A DNA stretch of 41,696 bases from Kineosporia sp. NBRC 101731 (GTDB taxonomy: Bacteria > Actinomycetota > Actinomycetes > Actinomycetales > Kineosporiaceae): positions 1 through 41,696 of the forward strand of contig NZ_BSTC01000028.1 of NCBI RefSeq assembly GCF_030269305.1, in the 5' to 3' direction. Every line of letters begins with the position of its first letter. Within the stretch, counting starts at the first letter, position 1. The notes beneath the pieces were generated by a model, which ran no database searches, had not been told where the DNA came from, and worked only from the letters and a program-made list of their open reading frames with translations. Below are positions 9,767-18,189 of this stretch, piece after piece. A program made the translations under genes and the position numbers.

Positions 9767-12085
9767 GTGACGCAGCCCCGGTACGCCACCGGAGCCGGGC
9801 GATGGATCCGCAGCGCCTCGGTGGTCGGGCTGATCCTCTCCGCCCTCACCCTGCTGGGCGCCCTCGGGGCGGCAGCCGCCACGGTCGATGCCCCGTTCGC
9901 ACTCGCCGAGGCCGCGAACTGCCTGCTCGCGACCTATCTGGCCGCGGTCACCGGTGTGCTCCTGCGGCGCAACCGGCGCCGGCCCGAGGCCGGGGCGAAC
10001 GAGATCCAGGTCTGGCGCTACCTGCTGCTGGGGGCGCTGATCCTGACCGTGGCCGTGTTCGCCGGGCAGGGCGCGGCCCTGCTCGCGCACGGTCCCTACC
10101 CTCCCGGCACCGACCTCGGCTGGATCGTGTTCACCGTGGGGTGCATTGCCGCCGGACCGTTCTTCTACAACGGGCTGGTGGGCTGGAAGCAGGTACGCAC
10201 CACACTCGCCGACCCGAATGACATCCTCAACGGGGTCGGCGCCTGGATGGTGGTGGTCGCCATCGCCAACGCCGTGCACCAGCCGGTCCTGGCCGACGAC
10301 CCGGCCGGCTTCTGGCGCACTGAGGCCGGGTACGCGCTGCTCGGCACCGGGGTGGTGCTGTTCGGCTCGGCGGTCGCCATCGCCAATCTCACCGGCCTCG
10401 CCTCCGACGCCCGGGCCTGGCTCCTGACCGGGGCCATGGCCACCCCGCTGATGGTGGCACTGGCCCCTCTGGTGCTGAGTACCGGCCCGCACGCGCACGG
10501 GGCCGCCGCCGCCCAGGGGCTGGTCCTGGTGGCCGCGGCATTGATCGGCCTGGCCCACCAGCGCCCGGTGGAACGCACCGAACTGCTGCCCGCCATGACC
10601 GAGACCACCACGGCCAGCGCTCTGACCGTGCTGACAGCCGGCCTGTTCGTCCTGATCCAGCAGGCCCTGTCGGACCAGCAGAACGTTCTGGTCACCGGTC
10701 TGGCCGCCGCCGCGGCGCTGGGTGCCTGCTACCGGTTCGTGACCGTGGTACGCGACCTGGCCGTGTTGGCCCGCGCCCGGCAGGAGGCGCTCACCGACGA
10801 GCTCACCGGTGCGGCCAACCGCCGGGCCATGGTGACGGCCATCGACCAGGGCCTGGCCCAGAACACCCCGGTCGCGCTGCTGCTCATCGACCTGGACCGA
10901 TTCAAGCTGATCAATGACCGTTACGGGCACCCCGTCGGTGACCGGCTGCTGCAGGACGTCAGCACCAGCTTCGCCCGGCACGTGCCACCCGGCGGCCTGC
11001 TGGCCCGCCTCGGTGGTGACGAGTTCGCTGTGCTGCTCACCGGGGCCGCTGTCAGCCACGTCGAACAGACCGCCCACGACCTGGTCGAGGCCGGGGCCAC
11101 CTACCGCAGCCTGGACGGGAGGCCGCTACGCGTCTACGCCAGCGTCGGGGTGGCCCTGAACGAGCCCGGCATGCCCGGCGTCGAGCTGATGCGCCGCGCC
11201 GATGTGGCGATGTACCGGGCCAAGAACGCCGGGGCGGGGGTCGGTCGCTACGACCCCGACCTGGACGCTGCGGCCCAGGAAGAGCTGGAACTGGCCGAGG
11301 ACCTGCAGTGGACATTCTCCCAGCCGGCCGCGGTCGCGGAGCAGATCAAAGTGTTCTTCCAGCCCCAGGTCCGGATCGGTGACGACCGGGTGGTCGGTGC
11401 CGAGGCCCTGGCCCGCTGGGAGCACCCGCGGCACGGCCTGCTGGGTCCCTCCCGGTTCATCGACCTGGTCGAGAACCAGGGCCTGATGGGTGTCCTCACC
11501 GAACGGGTACTGCACGAGTCGGTCACCCAGTGGCAACGTTGGCGGGCTGCGGGCCAGCGGCTGCGGGTGTCGGTCAATCTCTCGGCGGGCTTCCTCGCCG
11601 AGCCCCGGTTGCTGGAGATCCTCGACGACGTGCTCGAGCGGGACATCGACCCCGCCCAGTTCGTCATGGAGATCACCGAGACCGGCTTCATGGCCGATCC
11701 GCAGCTGGCCGGCACCATGATCCGGGCCATGGCCGACCGGGGCTTCGCCATCAGCATCGACGACTACGGCACCGGGTACTCGTCGCTGAGCTACCTGAAC
11801 GACATCCCGGCGACCGAGCTGAAGATCGACCGCACCTTCACGCAACGCATCCTGCACGACGAGCGCACCGCCGCGATCGTGGCCGGCACCGCCCAGATCG
11901 CGCACCGGCTCGGGATGCGGCTGCTCGTCGAAGGGGTGGAAGACCCGGACACGCTGGCCCGGCTGGGCGACCTGGGCTGCGACGAGGCACAGGGCTACCT
12001 GTTCGCCGCGCCGCTGCCCAAGGACGCCTTCGTCACCTGGCTGACGCGATACCCCAGCCTGGTGACACCGCGCGTTCCCGTCTGA
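9767..12085 (+). CDS. Membrane GGDEF-EAL c-di-GMP turnover protein
   Basis: A 772-residue protein with about nine hydrophobic segments in residues 1-330, then a diguanylate cyclase domain and a phosphodiesterase domain. The cyclase site RLGGDEF is intact at residues 416-420, with DELTGAANRR and LIDLDRFKLIND upstream. No RxxD inhibitory site stands at the usual place. The phosphodiesterase domain keeps AEALARW (EAL at 546-548), VNLS, EITETG, IDDYGTGYSSL, LKIDRTF and EGVED, so both activities are possible. The start is GTG 9767, with GGAG four bases before it; the frame is open upstream but only antisense to the response regulator. It ends three bases before the convergent hydrolase gene. Confidence 0.93.
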   Translation: MTQPRYATGAGRWIRSASVVGLILSALTLLGALGAAAATVDAPFALAEAANCLLATYLAAVTGVLLRRNRRRPEAGANEIQVWRYLLLGALILTVAVFAGQGAALLAHGPYPPGTDLGWIVFTVGCIAAGPFFYNGLVGWKQVRTTLADPNDILNGVGAWMVVVAIANAVHQPVLADDPAGFWRTEAGYALLGTGVVLFGSAVAIANLTGLASDARAWLLTGAMATPLMVALAPLVLSTGPHAHGAAAAQGLVLVAAALIGLAHQRPVERTELLPAMTETTTASALTVLTAGLFVLIQQALSDQQNVLVTGLAAAAALGACYRFVTVVRDLAVLARARQEALTDELTGAANRRAMVTAIDQGLAQNTPVALLLIDLDRFKLINDRYGHPVGDRLLQDVSTSFARHVPPGGLLARLGGDEFAVLLTGAAVSHVEQTAHDLVEAGATYRSLDGRPLRVYASVGVALNEPGMPGVELMRRADVAMYRAKNAGAGVGRYDPDLDAAAQEELELAEDLQWTFSQPAAVAEQIKVFFQPQVRIGDDRVVGAEALARWEHPRHGLLGPSRFIDLVENQGLMGVLTERVLHESVTQWQRWRAAGQRLRVSVNLSAGFLAEPRLLEILDDVLERDIDPAQFVMEITETGFMADPQLAGTMIRAMADRGFAISIDDYGTGYSSLSYLNDIPATELKIDRTFTQRILHDERTAAIVAGTAQIAHRLGMRLLVEGVEDPDTLARLGDLGCDEAQGYLFAAPLPKDAFVTWLTRYPSLVTPRVPV

Positions 12086-12088
12086 TCC

Positions 12089-12919
12089 CTAGTTCTCCAG
12101 GAAGGCCAGCAGAGCCTCGTTGAACTCCGCGGGGTGAGTGGCGTTCATCCCGTGCGGGCCACCCTTGATCACGTGGACCTGGGCGCCGGGAACGGTCTCG
12201 GCCACCCGCTTCCCGCTCACCTCGAACGGCACGATCGAGTCGCTGTCGCCGTGGATGACCAGCGTGGGCACGTCGATCTTGGCGACGTCGTCGCGGAAGT
12301 CGGTCGTGCCGAACGCCAGGATGCACTCCAGAGTGCCCTTGGGCGAGGCGAAGGCGGCGATCTGCCGGGCGTACTGCTGCTGCGCGTCGCTCACCAGAGC
12401 CTTGCCGTCCACGCTGAAGAAAGTCTCCACGAACCCTTCCAGGAAGGCCAGGCGGTCGGTGACCACACCGTCCTGGAACTGCTTGATGGTCGCGTCGTCC
12501 AGACCACCGTCCGGATTGCCGTCGGTCTTGTACAGGTACGGCGGCACGGCCCCGGCGAAGACGGCCCGGGCCACCCGGCCGGTGCCGTAGGTGCCGATGT
12601 ACCGGGCCACCTCACCACCCCCCATGGAGAACCCGACCAGCGTCACCTCGTTCAGGTCGAGAGACGTGATCAGTGCGTTCAGGTCGGCGGCGAAGGTGTC
12701 GTACTCGTAACCGTTCCAGGGCTGCGATGATTCACCGAATCCCCTTCGGTCGTAAGTGATCACCCGGTACCCGGCAGCAACCAGGGCGGGCACCTGGTTC
12801 TCCCAGGAGCGACCGGAGAGCGGCCAGCCGTGGATCAGCACCACCGGGCGGCCTGATCCCTGGTCGGTGTAGTGAAGTTCGGCGTTCTCGACATCGCTGC
12901 TGACAGTGAGTCTGGGCAC
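12089..12919 (-). CDS. Alpha/beta hydrolase, non-heme chloroperoxidase/perhydrolase type
   Basis: A 276-residue soluble alpha/beta hydrolase. Visible motifs are the oxyanion HGWPLSGRSW (30-39), the nucleophile elbow GFSMGG with Ser98, Asp227 in HGDSD and His256 in GGPHGMNATHP. GFSMGGGEVARY with this spacing is typical of cofactor-free haloperoxidases and perhydrolases, which are usually esterases in the cell. The start is GTG 12919 behind a strong GGAGGT. It lies 39 bases after the last sugar permease gene on the same strand, so it could be the final gene of that operon or have its own promoter. Confidence 0.9.
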   Translation of the reverse strand: MPRLTVSSDVENAELHYTDQGSGRPVVLIHGWPLSGRSWENQVPALVAAGYRVITYDRRGFGESSQPWNGYEYDTFAADLNALITSLDLNEVTLVGFSMGGGEVARYIGTYGTGRVARAVFAGAVPPYLYKTDGNPDGGLDDATIKQFQDGVVTDRLAFLEGFVETFFSVDGKALVSDAQQQYARQIAAFASPKGTLECILAFGTTDFRDDVAKIDVPTLVIHGDSDSIVPFEVSGKRVAETVPGAQVHVIKGGPHGMNATHPAEFNEALLAFLEN

Positions 12920-12958
12920 GTTCCTACCTCCAGATGAAGACGTACGCCGAGCCTAGGC

Positions 12959-13837
12959 TCACCCCTTCACCGCGCCACTCAACCCGGCCCCACGCAGGAA
13001 GAATCTCTGAAAAACCAGGAACAGAACCATCGGAATCAGGGTCGAGATGAACAAAGCGGCCAGAAGGACGTCCAACTGGATGGTTTCGGCCAGGATCGGC
13101 AGCCGTACCGAGAGCGGCTGTTTGTCCGGGTCGGGCAGCACGAGCAACGGCCAGAGAAAGTCCTTCCAGGCCGCCACCACCGCGAACACCGACACCACGC
13201 CGAGAATCGGCCTGGACATGGGGAGAACGATCGACCAGAACAAACGGAACGGCCCGGCCCCGTCGACCATCGCGGCCTCGAACACCTCCCGGGGCAGATT
13301 GTCGAAGAAGCGCTTGACCAGGATGACGTTGAACGGACTGGCCGCGGCCGGCAGCCAGACCGCCCACCACGAGTTGATCAGCGAGATGTGCAGCCCGGGC
13401 ACGTCCAGCGCGGTCAGGTAGAGCGGCACGAGCAGCACCACCGCCGGCACCAGCATGGTGCCGAGTACCAGCCCGGTGAGCAGTTTTCCGTACCGGGGCC
13501 GCAGCACCGACAGCGCATAACCCGCCGTCGTGGCCACCAGGAGCTGACTGGCCCACGAACCGCCCGCAACGGCCAGCGTGTTCAGGAAGTACCGATCCAG
13601 GTGCTCGTGGTTCCAGGCCGTGGACAGATTGGCGAAGTCGAAACCGTTCGGCCACAGCGCCATCGGCTCACGCAGCGTGTCGCGGGTCGGAGTGATCGCG
13701 GCCTTGGCCAGCCACAGCAACGGGCCCAGCCCGATGACCACCAGCGCACCCAGCAGACCCACTTCCGTCAGTGTGAGCGTCTTTCGTATCAAAGGTTTAC
13801 GGCGCTCGTTGCTCGAGACAATGCTGCGATCCGTCAC
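12959..13837 (-). CDS. Carbohydrate ABC transporter permease (MalG type)
   Basis: A 292-residue inner-membrane permease with six predicted helices. The cytoplasmic EAA loop reads EAAMVDGAGPFRLFWSIVLP, which docks to the ATPase. It belongs to the CUT1 sugar-uptake family. I chose GTG 13837, which overlaps the stop of the upstream permease as GTGA and has GGAG six bases before it; GTG 13849 is an alternative. The palindrome GAGCCTAGGCTC (12949-12960) overlaps its stop region. It is the last transporter gene of the GH13 operon. Confidence 0.93.
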   Translation of the reverse strand: MTDRSIVSSNERRKPLIRKTLTLTEVGLLGALVVIGLGPLLWLAKAAITPTRDTLREPMALWPNGFDFANLSTAWNHEHLDRYFLNTLAVAGGSWASQLLVATTAGYALSVLRPRYGKLLTGLVLGTMLVPAVVLLVPLYLTALDVPGLHISLINSWWAVWLPAAASPFNVILVKRFFDNLPREVFEAAMVDGAGPFRLFWSIVLPMSRPILGVVSVFAVVAAWKDFLWPLLVLPDPDKQPLSVRLPILAETIQLDVLLAALFISTLIPMVLFLVFQRFFLRGAGLSGAVKG

Positions 13838-14787
13838 GACTGGCTCCACGATCGGGTGAGACGGTAATAGAGGGCCGAGAGCAAGGCCAGCACCACGGCG
13901 AGCATCACGCTGAGAGCCGTCGCGGCGCCGAAGTCACCACTCAGACTGGATCCGAACGCGTAGTCGTACACGAGCAGCAGCAGAGTCAGCGTGGCCTTGG
14001 ACGGACCACCGCCGGTGAAGAGGTACGGCTCGAGGAAGACCTGCGCAGTACCGATGAGCTGCAGGATCATGGTCACCAGCAACACCCCCCGCAGCTGGGG
14101 AAGCGTGACGTGCCAGATCTTCTGACGGATCGAGGCGCCATCCACCTCAGCCGCGTCGTAGAGCTCCGGCGGCACTGCCGTGAGGGCTGCCAGGTAGATG
14201 ATGACCGTGCCGCCCGCCGCGGCCCAGGTGGCCTCCAGCACCAGCGAGGGCATGGCCAGCGACGAGGAGTTCAGCCACGGGTAGGGCCCCAGCCCGATCC
14301 AGCCGAGCACGGTGTTGAACACCCCGGTCGGGCCCCCGTCGTAGAAGAACTTCCAGAGCAGCACGGCCACCACCGGCGGCACCACCACCGGCAGGTAGGC
14401 CAGTGCCGTGTAGATGCCCCGCCAGCGCCGTACCTCACTCATCACCACCGCGAGCAACAGCGGAATCGGGTACCCGAAACCCAGTGCCAGACCGGCGAAG
14501 TAGCCGGTGTTACGGATCGCCGTCCAGAGGTCGGGGTCATGCAGCACATAGACGTAGTTGTCCAGCCCGACGAACGTGGCCGGGGTGACCAGATTGGTCT
14601 GCTGCACGCTCATCACCAGTGCCCGCCCGATCGGGAACCAGCTGAACACCCCGAACGCGATGAGCATGGGCAGCAGGAAGACGACGGTGGCGAGGCCGTT
14701 GCCCCGGACCTTGCGCACCGTGGCTTTCCGGGCCCTCCGGGCTTTGGGGGAATGGGCAGGCACGACCGGACGGTCGATCACGCTCAT
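13834..14787 (-). CDS. Carbohydrate ABC transporter permease (MalF/UgpA type)
   Basis: A 317-residue permease. A basic cytoplasmic N-terminus (KARRARKATVRKVRG) precedes six predicted membrane helices, and the EAA loop reads DAAEVDGASIRQKIWHVTLP. It pairs with the MalG-type permease to form the membrane channel. ATG 14787 lies four bases after the stop of the binding-protein gene, with GGAG inside that gene's end as ribosome binding site. No ATPase gene is in the operon; actinobacterial CUT1 importers commonly share one MsiK-type ATPase encoded elsewhere. Confidence 0.93.
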   Translation of the reverse strand: MSVIDRPVVPAHSPKARRARKATVRKVRGNGLATVVFLLPMLIAFGVFSWFPIGRALVMSVQQTNLVTPATFVGLDNYVYVLHDPDLWTAIRNTGYFAGLALGFGYPIPLLLAVVMSEVRRWRGIYTALAYLPVVVPPVVAVLLWKFFYDGGPTGVFNTVLGWIGLGPYPWLNSSSLAMPSLVLEATWAAAGGTVIIYLAALTAVPPELYDAAEVDGASIRQKIWHVTLPQLRGVLLVTMILQLIGTAQVFLEPYLFTGGGPSKATLTLLLLVYDYAFGSSLSGDFGAATALSVMLAVVLALLSALYYRLTRSWSQS

Positions 14788-14791
14788 CCCG

Positions 14792-16159
14792 TCAGCTCCG
14801 GTCCAGCACGGTCTGCACCTCGGAGTTGGCCTGGGACAACAGGTCGTCCACATTCGCGTTCTTGTCGGTCAGTACCTTCTGCACCACCGGGTCGAGCGCG
14901 GCGTAGAGATCCTGGGTGGCCACCGGCGGCTCGGGCACCAGGGGCTGCTGGAACGCGGCACTGGTGTAGTTCGTCATCTGCTCCAGCGGTACGTCCACGT
15001 AACTCTTGATCCACCCCAGTCGCTTCTGCTCAGTGGCCTGGTCGAACACCGGCAACTGCGGGGTACCCACGGGCTGCTTGTCGGCCTGCCGGTTCTGCGC
15101 GTCGCGCACGGCACCCTCCTGCGTGATCAGCTTCTGCATGTAGAAGAAGTCGATCCACTTCACCGCGGCGGCCTTCTGCGCATCACTGGCCTTCACGCTG
15201 ACCGCAGCCAGCGTGCCGCCACCCAGCACCCCGGCGTCGGTACCCTGCAGCGGCAGCACGGTGAGTCCGTAGTCGGCCGGCTTGATCTCATTCTGCGACA
15301 CCAGGTTGTCGTAGGTCCCACCGCCGGTGACGAACATACCGATCTTGCCCGCGGCGAACGCCTGGTTGATCCCGTTCCAGTCGTAGCCGAAGTTCGAGCC
15401 CATCGAGTCGTCCTGCCAGCGCATGTCCTGCACCAGCTTCAGGGCCTCCTTCGCCCCGGCGTTGTCCACCGTGGCCTTCTGCTCGTCGCCGTTCGCCTGG
15501 GTCATCCGTCCACCCATCGCGTAGGCCTCGGTCGAGAGGATCCAGCCGCCGGTGTTGCCCTTCGTCATCACCGCATACCCCGCCTGACCGGTCTTCTCGG
15601 CGATCTGATCGGCCGCCGAGCGGATTTCGGCCCACGTCGTCGGGGGCTTGTCCGGGTCCAGCCCGGCCTCCTCGAACAGCGCCCGGTTGTAGTGCAGCGC
15701 CTGGCCGTACGCCGCGATGGGCACCAGTTCGACCGCACCGTCGTCACTCTTCCCGGCGGCCACCACATTCGGGTTGAAGCTGTTGGCATACGACAGTTTC
15801 GCGACCTCGTCGCTGATGTCGGCCACCTGCCGGCGGGCGATCAGCGTGCGGCCGTCGGTGAACGGCAGGGTGAACACGTCGGGCAGCGTGCCCCCGGCCA
15901 GCTTCGCCGCGAAGGTCGGTCCGGTCCAGGTGTACTCCTCGCGCTTCACCTCGATGTTCGGATATTTCTTCCGGAAGCTCGCGATCTGCTGGTCGTACGA
16001 GCTGATCGCCTCGGGCGTGAGCCCGGCATCGCTCGCCACGGTGATCGAGACCTTGCCACCGGCGCTCTCGTCGCTGTCGGAATCACCCCCGCACGCGGTC
16101 AACAGGGTGAGGCCGGCCAGGCCGGCGATGGTCAGTGCTGTCGTCGATCGGATGGACAT
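14792..16159 (-). CDS. Extracellular sugar-binding lipoprotein
   Basis: A 455-residue solute-binding protein of the CUT1 family. The signal peptide ends in the lipobox LLTACGG, so the mature protein is lipid-anchored outside the membrane. The body shows the usual pattern (FRKKYPNIEVK, LAGGTLPDVFTLP, YNRALFEEAGLDP, PPTTWAEI). The neighbouring alpha-glucosidase suggests an alpha-glucoside ligand such as maltose, trehalose or isomalto-oligosaccharide; this is inference. GAGGAG lies eight bases before ATG 16159. ATG 16162 and GTG 16168 are alternative starts, and the last would overlap the GH13 stop. Confidence 0.93.
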   Translation of the reverse strand: MSIRSTTALTIAGLAGLTLLTACGGDSDSDESAGGKVSITVASDAGLTPEAISSYDQQIASFRKKYPNIEVKREEYTWTGPTFAAKLAGGTLPDVFTLPFTDGRTLIARRQVADISDEVAKLSYANSFNPNVVAAGKSDDGAVELVPIAAYGQALHYNRALFEEAGLDPDKPPTTWAEIRSAADQIAEKTGQAGYAVMTKGNTGGWILSTEAYAMGGRMTQANGDEQKATVDNAGAKEALKLVQDMRWQDDSMGSNFGYDWNGINQAFAAGKIGMFVTGGGTYDNLVSQNEIKPADYGLTVLPLQGTDAGVLGGGTLAAVSVKASDAQKAAAVKWIDFFYMQKLITQEGAVRDAQNRQADKQPVGTPQLPVFDQATEQKRLGWIKSYVDVPLEQMTNYTSAAFQQPLVPEPPVATQDLYAALDPVVQKVLTDKNANVDDLLSQANSEVQTVLDRS

Positions 16160-16164
16160 CATTG

Positions 16165-17817
16165 TCACTCCTCAATTTTCACCATGGGCAGATGTATCCA
16201 GACGGCGGTGTCGGGCGGGACCTGATCGCCGTCGAGAGGTCCACTGACCAGGAGCACCCTGGCCTGCTCGGGCAAGGACGTGGCCTCGGCCCCCAGATTC
16301 ACCACGCAGGCGAACCGGGTGCCCCGGCGGAAGGCGATCACCCCAGAGGACGCCGGCAACCAGTCGATCGTGTCTGTCCTCAGATCAGTCTCGGATCGCC
16401 TCAGACGGAGCGTCTCCCGGTAGAGGGTGAGCATCGACTGCGGGTCGTGCTGCTGCGCCTCCACACTCAGCCCGGGCCAGGTCGCCGGCTGCGGGAGCCA
16501 GGGCTGCGCGTGGGCATCGTCCGGACCGAACCCGGCGCCGGTCTCCGCCTTCGTCCACGGAAGCGGTACCCGGCAGCCGTCCCGGCCAGGATCCACTCCC
16601 CCGGAACGGAAATGCATGGGGTCCTGGAGATTGTCGAGCGGAATGTCCTCCACCTCGGGCAGCCCCAGCTCGTCGCCCTGGTAGATGTAGAGACTTCCGG
16701 GCAGGGCGGCCACCAGCAGCGCCGCCGCCCGGGCCCGGCGCCGCCCGAGATCCACATCCGACGGTGTACCGAACCGCTTCGCGGCGAAGGCGAACGACGA
16801 GTCGGACCGGCCGTAGCGGGTGACCGGCCGGGTCACGTCGTGATTCGAGAGCACCCAAGTGGCTGGTGCATTCACGGGCTCGTGGGCGGCCAGGGTGGTC
16901 TCGATGGAGGCCCGCAGTTCCTTGGCCTCCCAGGGCCGGGTCATGAAGTCGAAGTTGAATGCCGTGTGCATCTCGTCGGGCCGCAGGTAGCGGGCGAACC
17001 GATGGGCATCGTCCAGCCACAGTTCCCCGACCAGGATGCGCTCGTCGTCGTAGGAATCGGCGACCGCCCGCCATCCCCGATAGATGTCGTGCAGCTCGTC
17101 CCGGTCGATGAACGGGTGCTCGCCCGGTCCGGGCCGGGCCGGCACCTCGGGCAGGAGCGGGTCTTTCACCGGCATCGCCGCCGAGTCGATACGCACCCCG
17201 GCCACACCGCGGTCGAACCAGAACCGCAGAACGTCTTCATGTTCGGCCCTGACCTGGGCATTCGACCAGTTCAGGTCGGGCTGCTGGGGTGTGAACAGAT
17301 GCAGGTACCACTCGCCCGGACTGCCGTCGGGGTTCACCGTGCGGGTCCAGGTGTCTCCCGAGAAGCTCGAGACCCAGTGAGTCGGCATCTCGTCACCGTT
17401 CTCACCCAGCCCGGGCCGGAACCAGAACCGCTCCCGGGCCGGCGAGCCGGGCCCGTCCGCCAGCGCCTGCTCGAACCACGGGTGGACGCTCGACAGATGG
17501 TTGGGCACGACATCGACGATGGTGCGCAGCCCCAGGTCACGGGCTTCTGCGATCAGCTGCTCGGCCTGCTCGAGGCTGCCGAAAAGGGGCTCGATGTCGC
17601 GGTAGTCGGCCACGTCGTAACCGCCGTCAGCCATCGGCGACGGGTACCAGGGGGTGAACCAGATCGCGTCCGCCCCGAGATCGGCCAGGTACTCCAGCCG
17701 CGACCGCACCCCCTCCAGATCACCCACGCCGTCGCCGTTCGCGTCGGCGAAACTGCGCACGTAGACCTGGTAGATGACGGCATGGCGCCACCACTCAGGG
17801 TCGGTTCGGGTGTGCAC
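16165..17817 (-). CDS. GH13 alpha-glucosidase (oligo-1,6-glucosidase-like)
   Basis: A 550-residue cytoplasmic glycoside hydrolase without a signal peptide. It has the GH13 regions DVVPNH (102-107), GVRIDSAAM with nucleophile Asp211, VGELW with acid/base Glu265 and LSNHDVTR with Asp327. WWRHAVIYQVYVRSFAD at the N-terminus is typical of alpha-glucosidases and oligo-1,6-glucosidases, which release glucose from short alpha-glucosides. The start is GTG 17817 behind AGGAGGT. It overlaps or abuts the binding-protein gene and is the first gene of the sugar operon, downstream of the LacI-type gene. Its likely operator lies at 17960-17971. Confidence 0.93.
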   Translation of the reverse strand: MHTRTDPEWWRHAVIYQVYVRSFADANGDGVGDLEGVRSRLEYLADLGADAIWFTPWYPSPMADGGYDVADYRDIEPLFGSLEQAEQLIAEARDLGLRTIVDVVPNHLSSVHPWFEQALADGPGSPARERFWFRPGLGENGDEMPTHWVSSFSGDTWTRTVNPDGSPGEWYLHLFTPQQPDLNWSNAQVRAEHEDVLRFWFDRGVAGVRIDSAAMPVKDPLLPEVPARPGPGEHPFIDRDELHDIYRGWRAVADSYDDERILVGELWLDDAHRFARYLRPDEMHTAFNFDFMTRPWEAKELRASIETTLAAHEPVNAPATWVLSNHDVTRPVTRYGRSDSSFAFAAKRFGTPSDVDLGRRRARAAALLVAALPGSLYIYQGDELGLPEVEDIPLDNLQDPMHFRSGGVDPGRDGCRVPLPWTKAETGAGFGPDDAHAQPWLPQPATWPGLSVEAQQHDPQSMLTLYRETLRLRRSETDLRTDTIDWLPASSGVIAFRRGTRFACVVNLGAEATSLPEQARVLLVSGPLDGDQVPPDTAVWIHLPMVKIEE

Positions 17818-17959
17818 GCGGCGCCTACCTCCTGCGCCAGGGGCGCGGCAGACGGCAACAGGCGCCGGAGCACCGGGCAACGACGCTGTGACCGGGATCG
17901 GGAACTGCGCTCAGGGCCGGAAGGCCTCGAGGTGCGATCACCGTAAGGTCGGCAACAGC

Positions 17960-17971
17960 CTTTTGCAAGAG
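17960..17971 (-). promoter_or_regulatory. Probable LacI-type operator of the sugar operon
   Basis: On the minus strand CTCTTGCAAAAG, a 12-bp palindrome with one mismatch around TTGCAA, about 143 bases before the GH13 start. A second TTTGCAGCAGTAAA element lies just upstream (around 17977-17991). The same TTGC/GCAA half-sites occur in front of the LacI-type gene, which makes it a plausible site for that regulator. Confidence 0.5.
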
Positions 17972-18090
17972 CCGTATTTACTGCTGCAAATATTCGACAT
18001 CAGGCGGAAGAAACACGCTGATTCACGGCAACGTTGTCGATGTACGCAACGCGCGCCATCCGTTTGCGCCCACCAAGAACCCCTCCCAAC

Positions 18091-18180
18091 CTTCCGTGAT
18101 CATGCAAAGTGTCCCCGGAGTTCTAGAACTGTCGGGCTCAGAGTTCTAGAACGCTGGGGACACTTTGCATGATCACGAAG
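18091..18180. repeat. Dispersed GCATGATCAC repeat, copy A (two arms, long hairpin)
   Basis: Two inverted arms, 18091-18129 and 18143-18180, form a stem of more than 30 bp with few interruptions. The arms share GTGATCATGCAAAGTGTCCCC-type sequence, and an inner TTCTAGAA palindrome occurs in each arm. The right arm ends 10 bases before the stop codon of the LacI-type gene (read on the minus strand, just downstream of it), so a terminator role is plausible. The rest of the gap 17818-18090 carries the GH13 operator region and no gene. Confidence 0.85.
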
Positions 18181-18189
18181 GGGTGGGGG

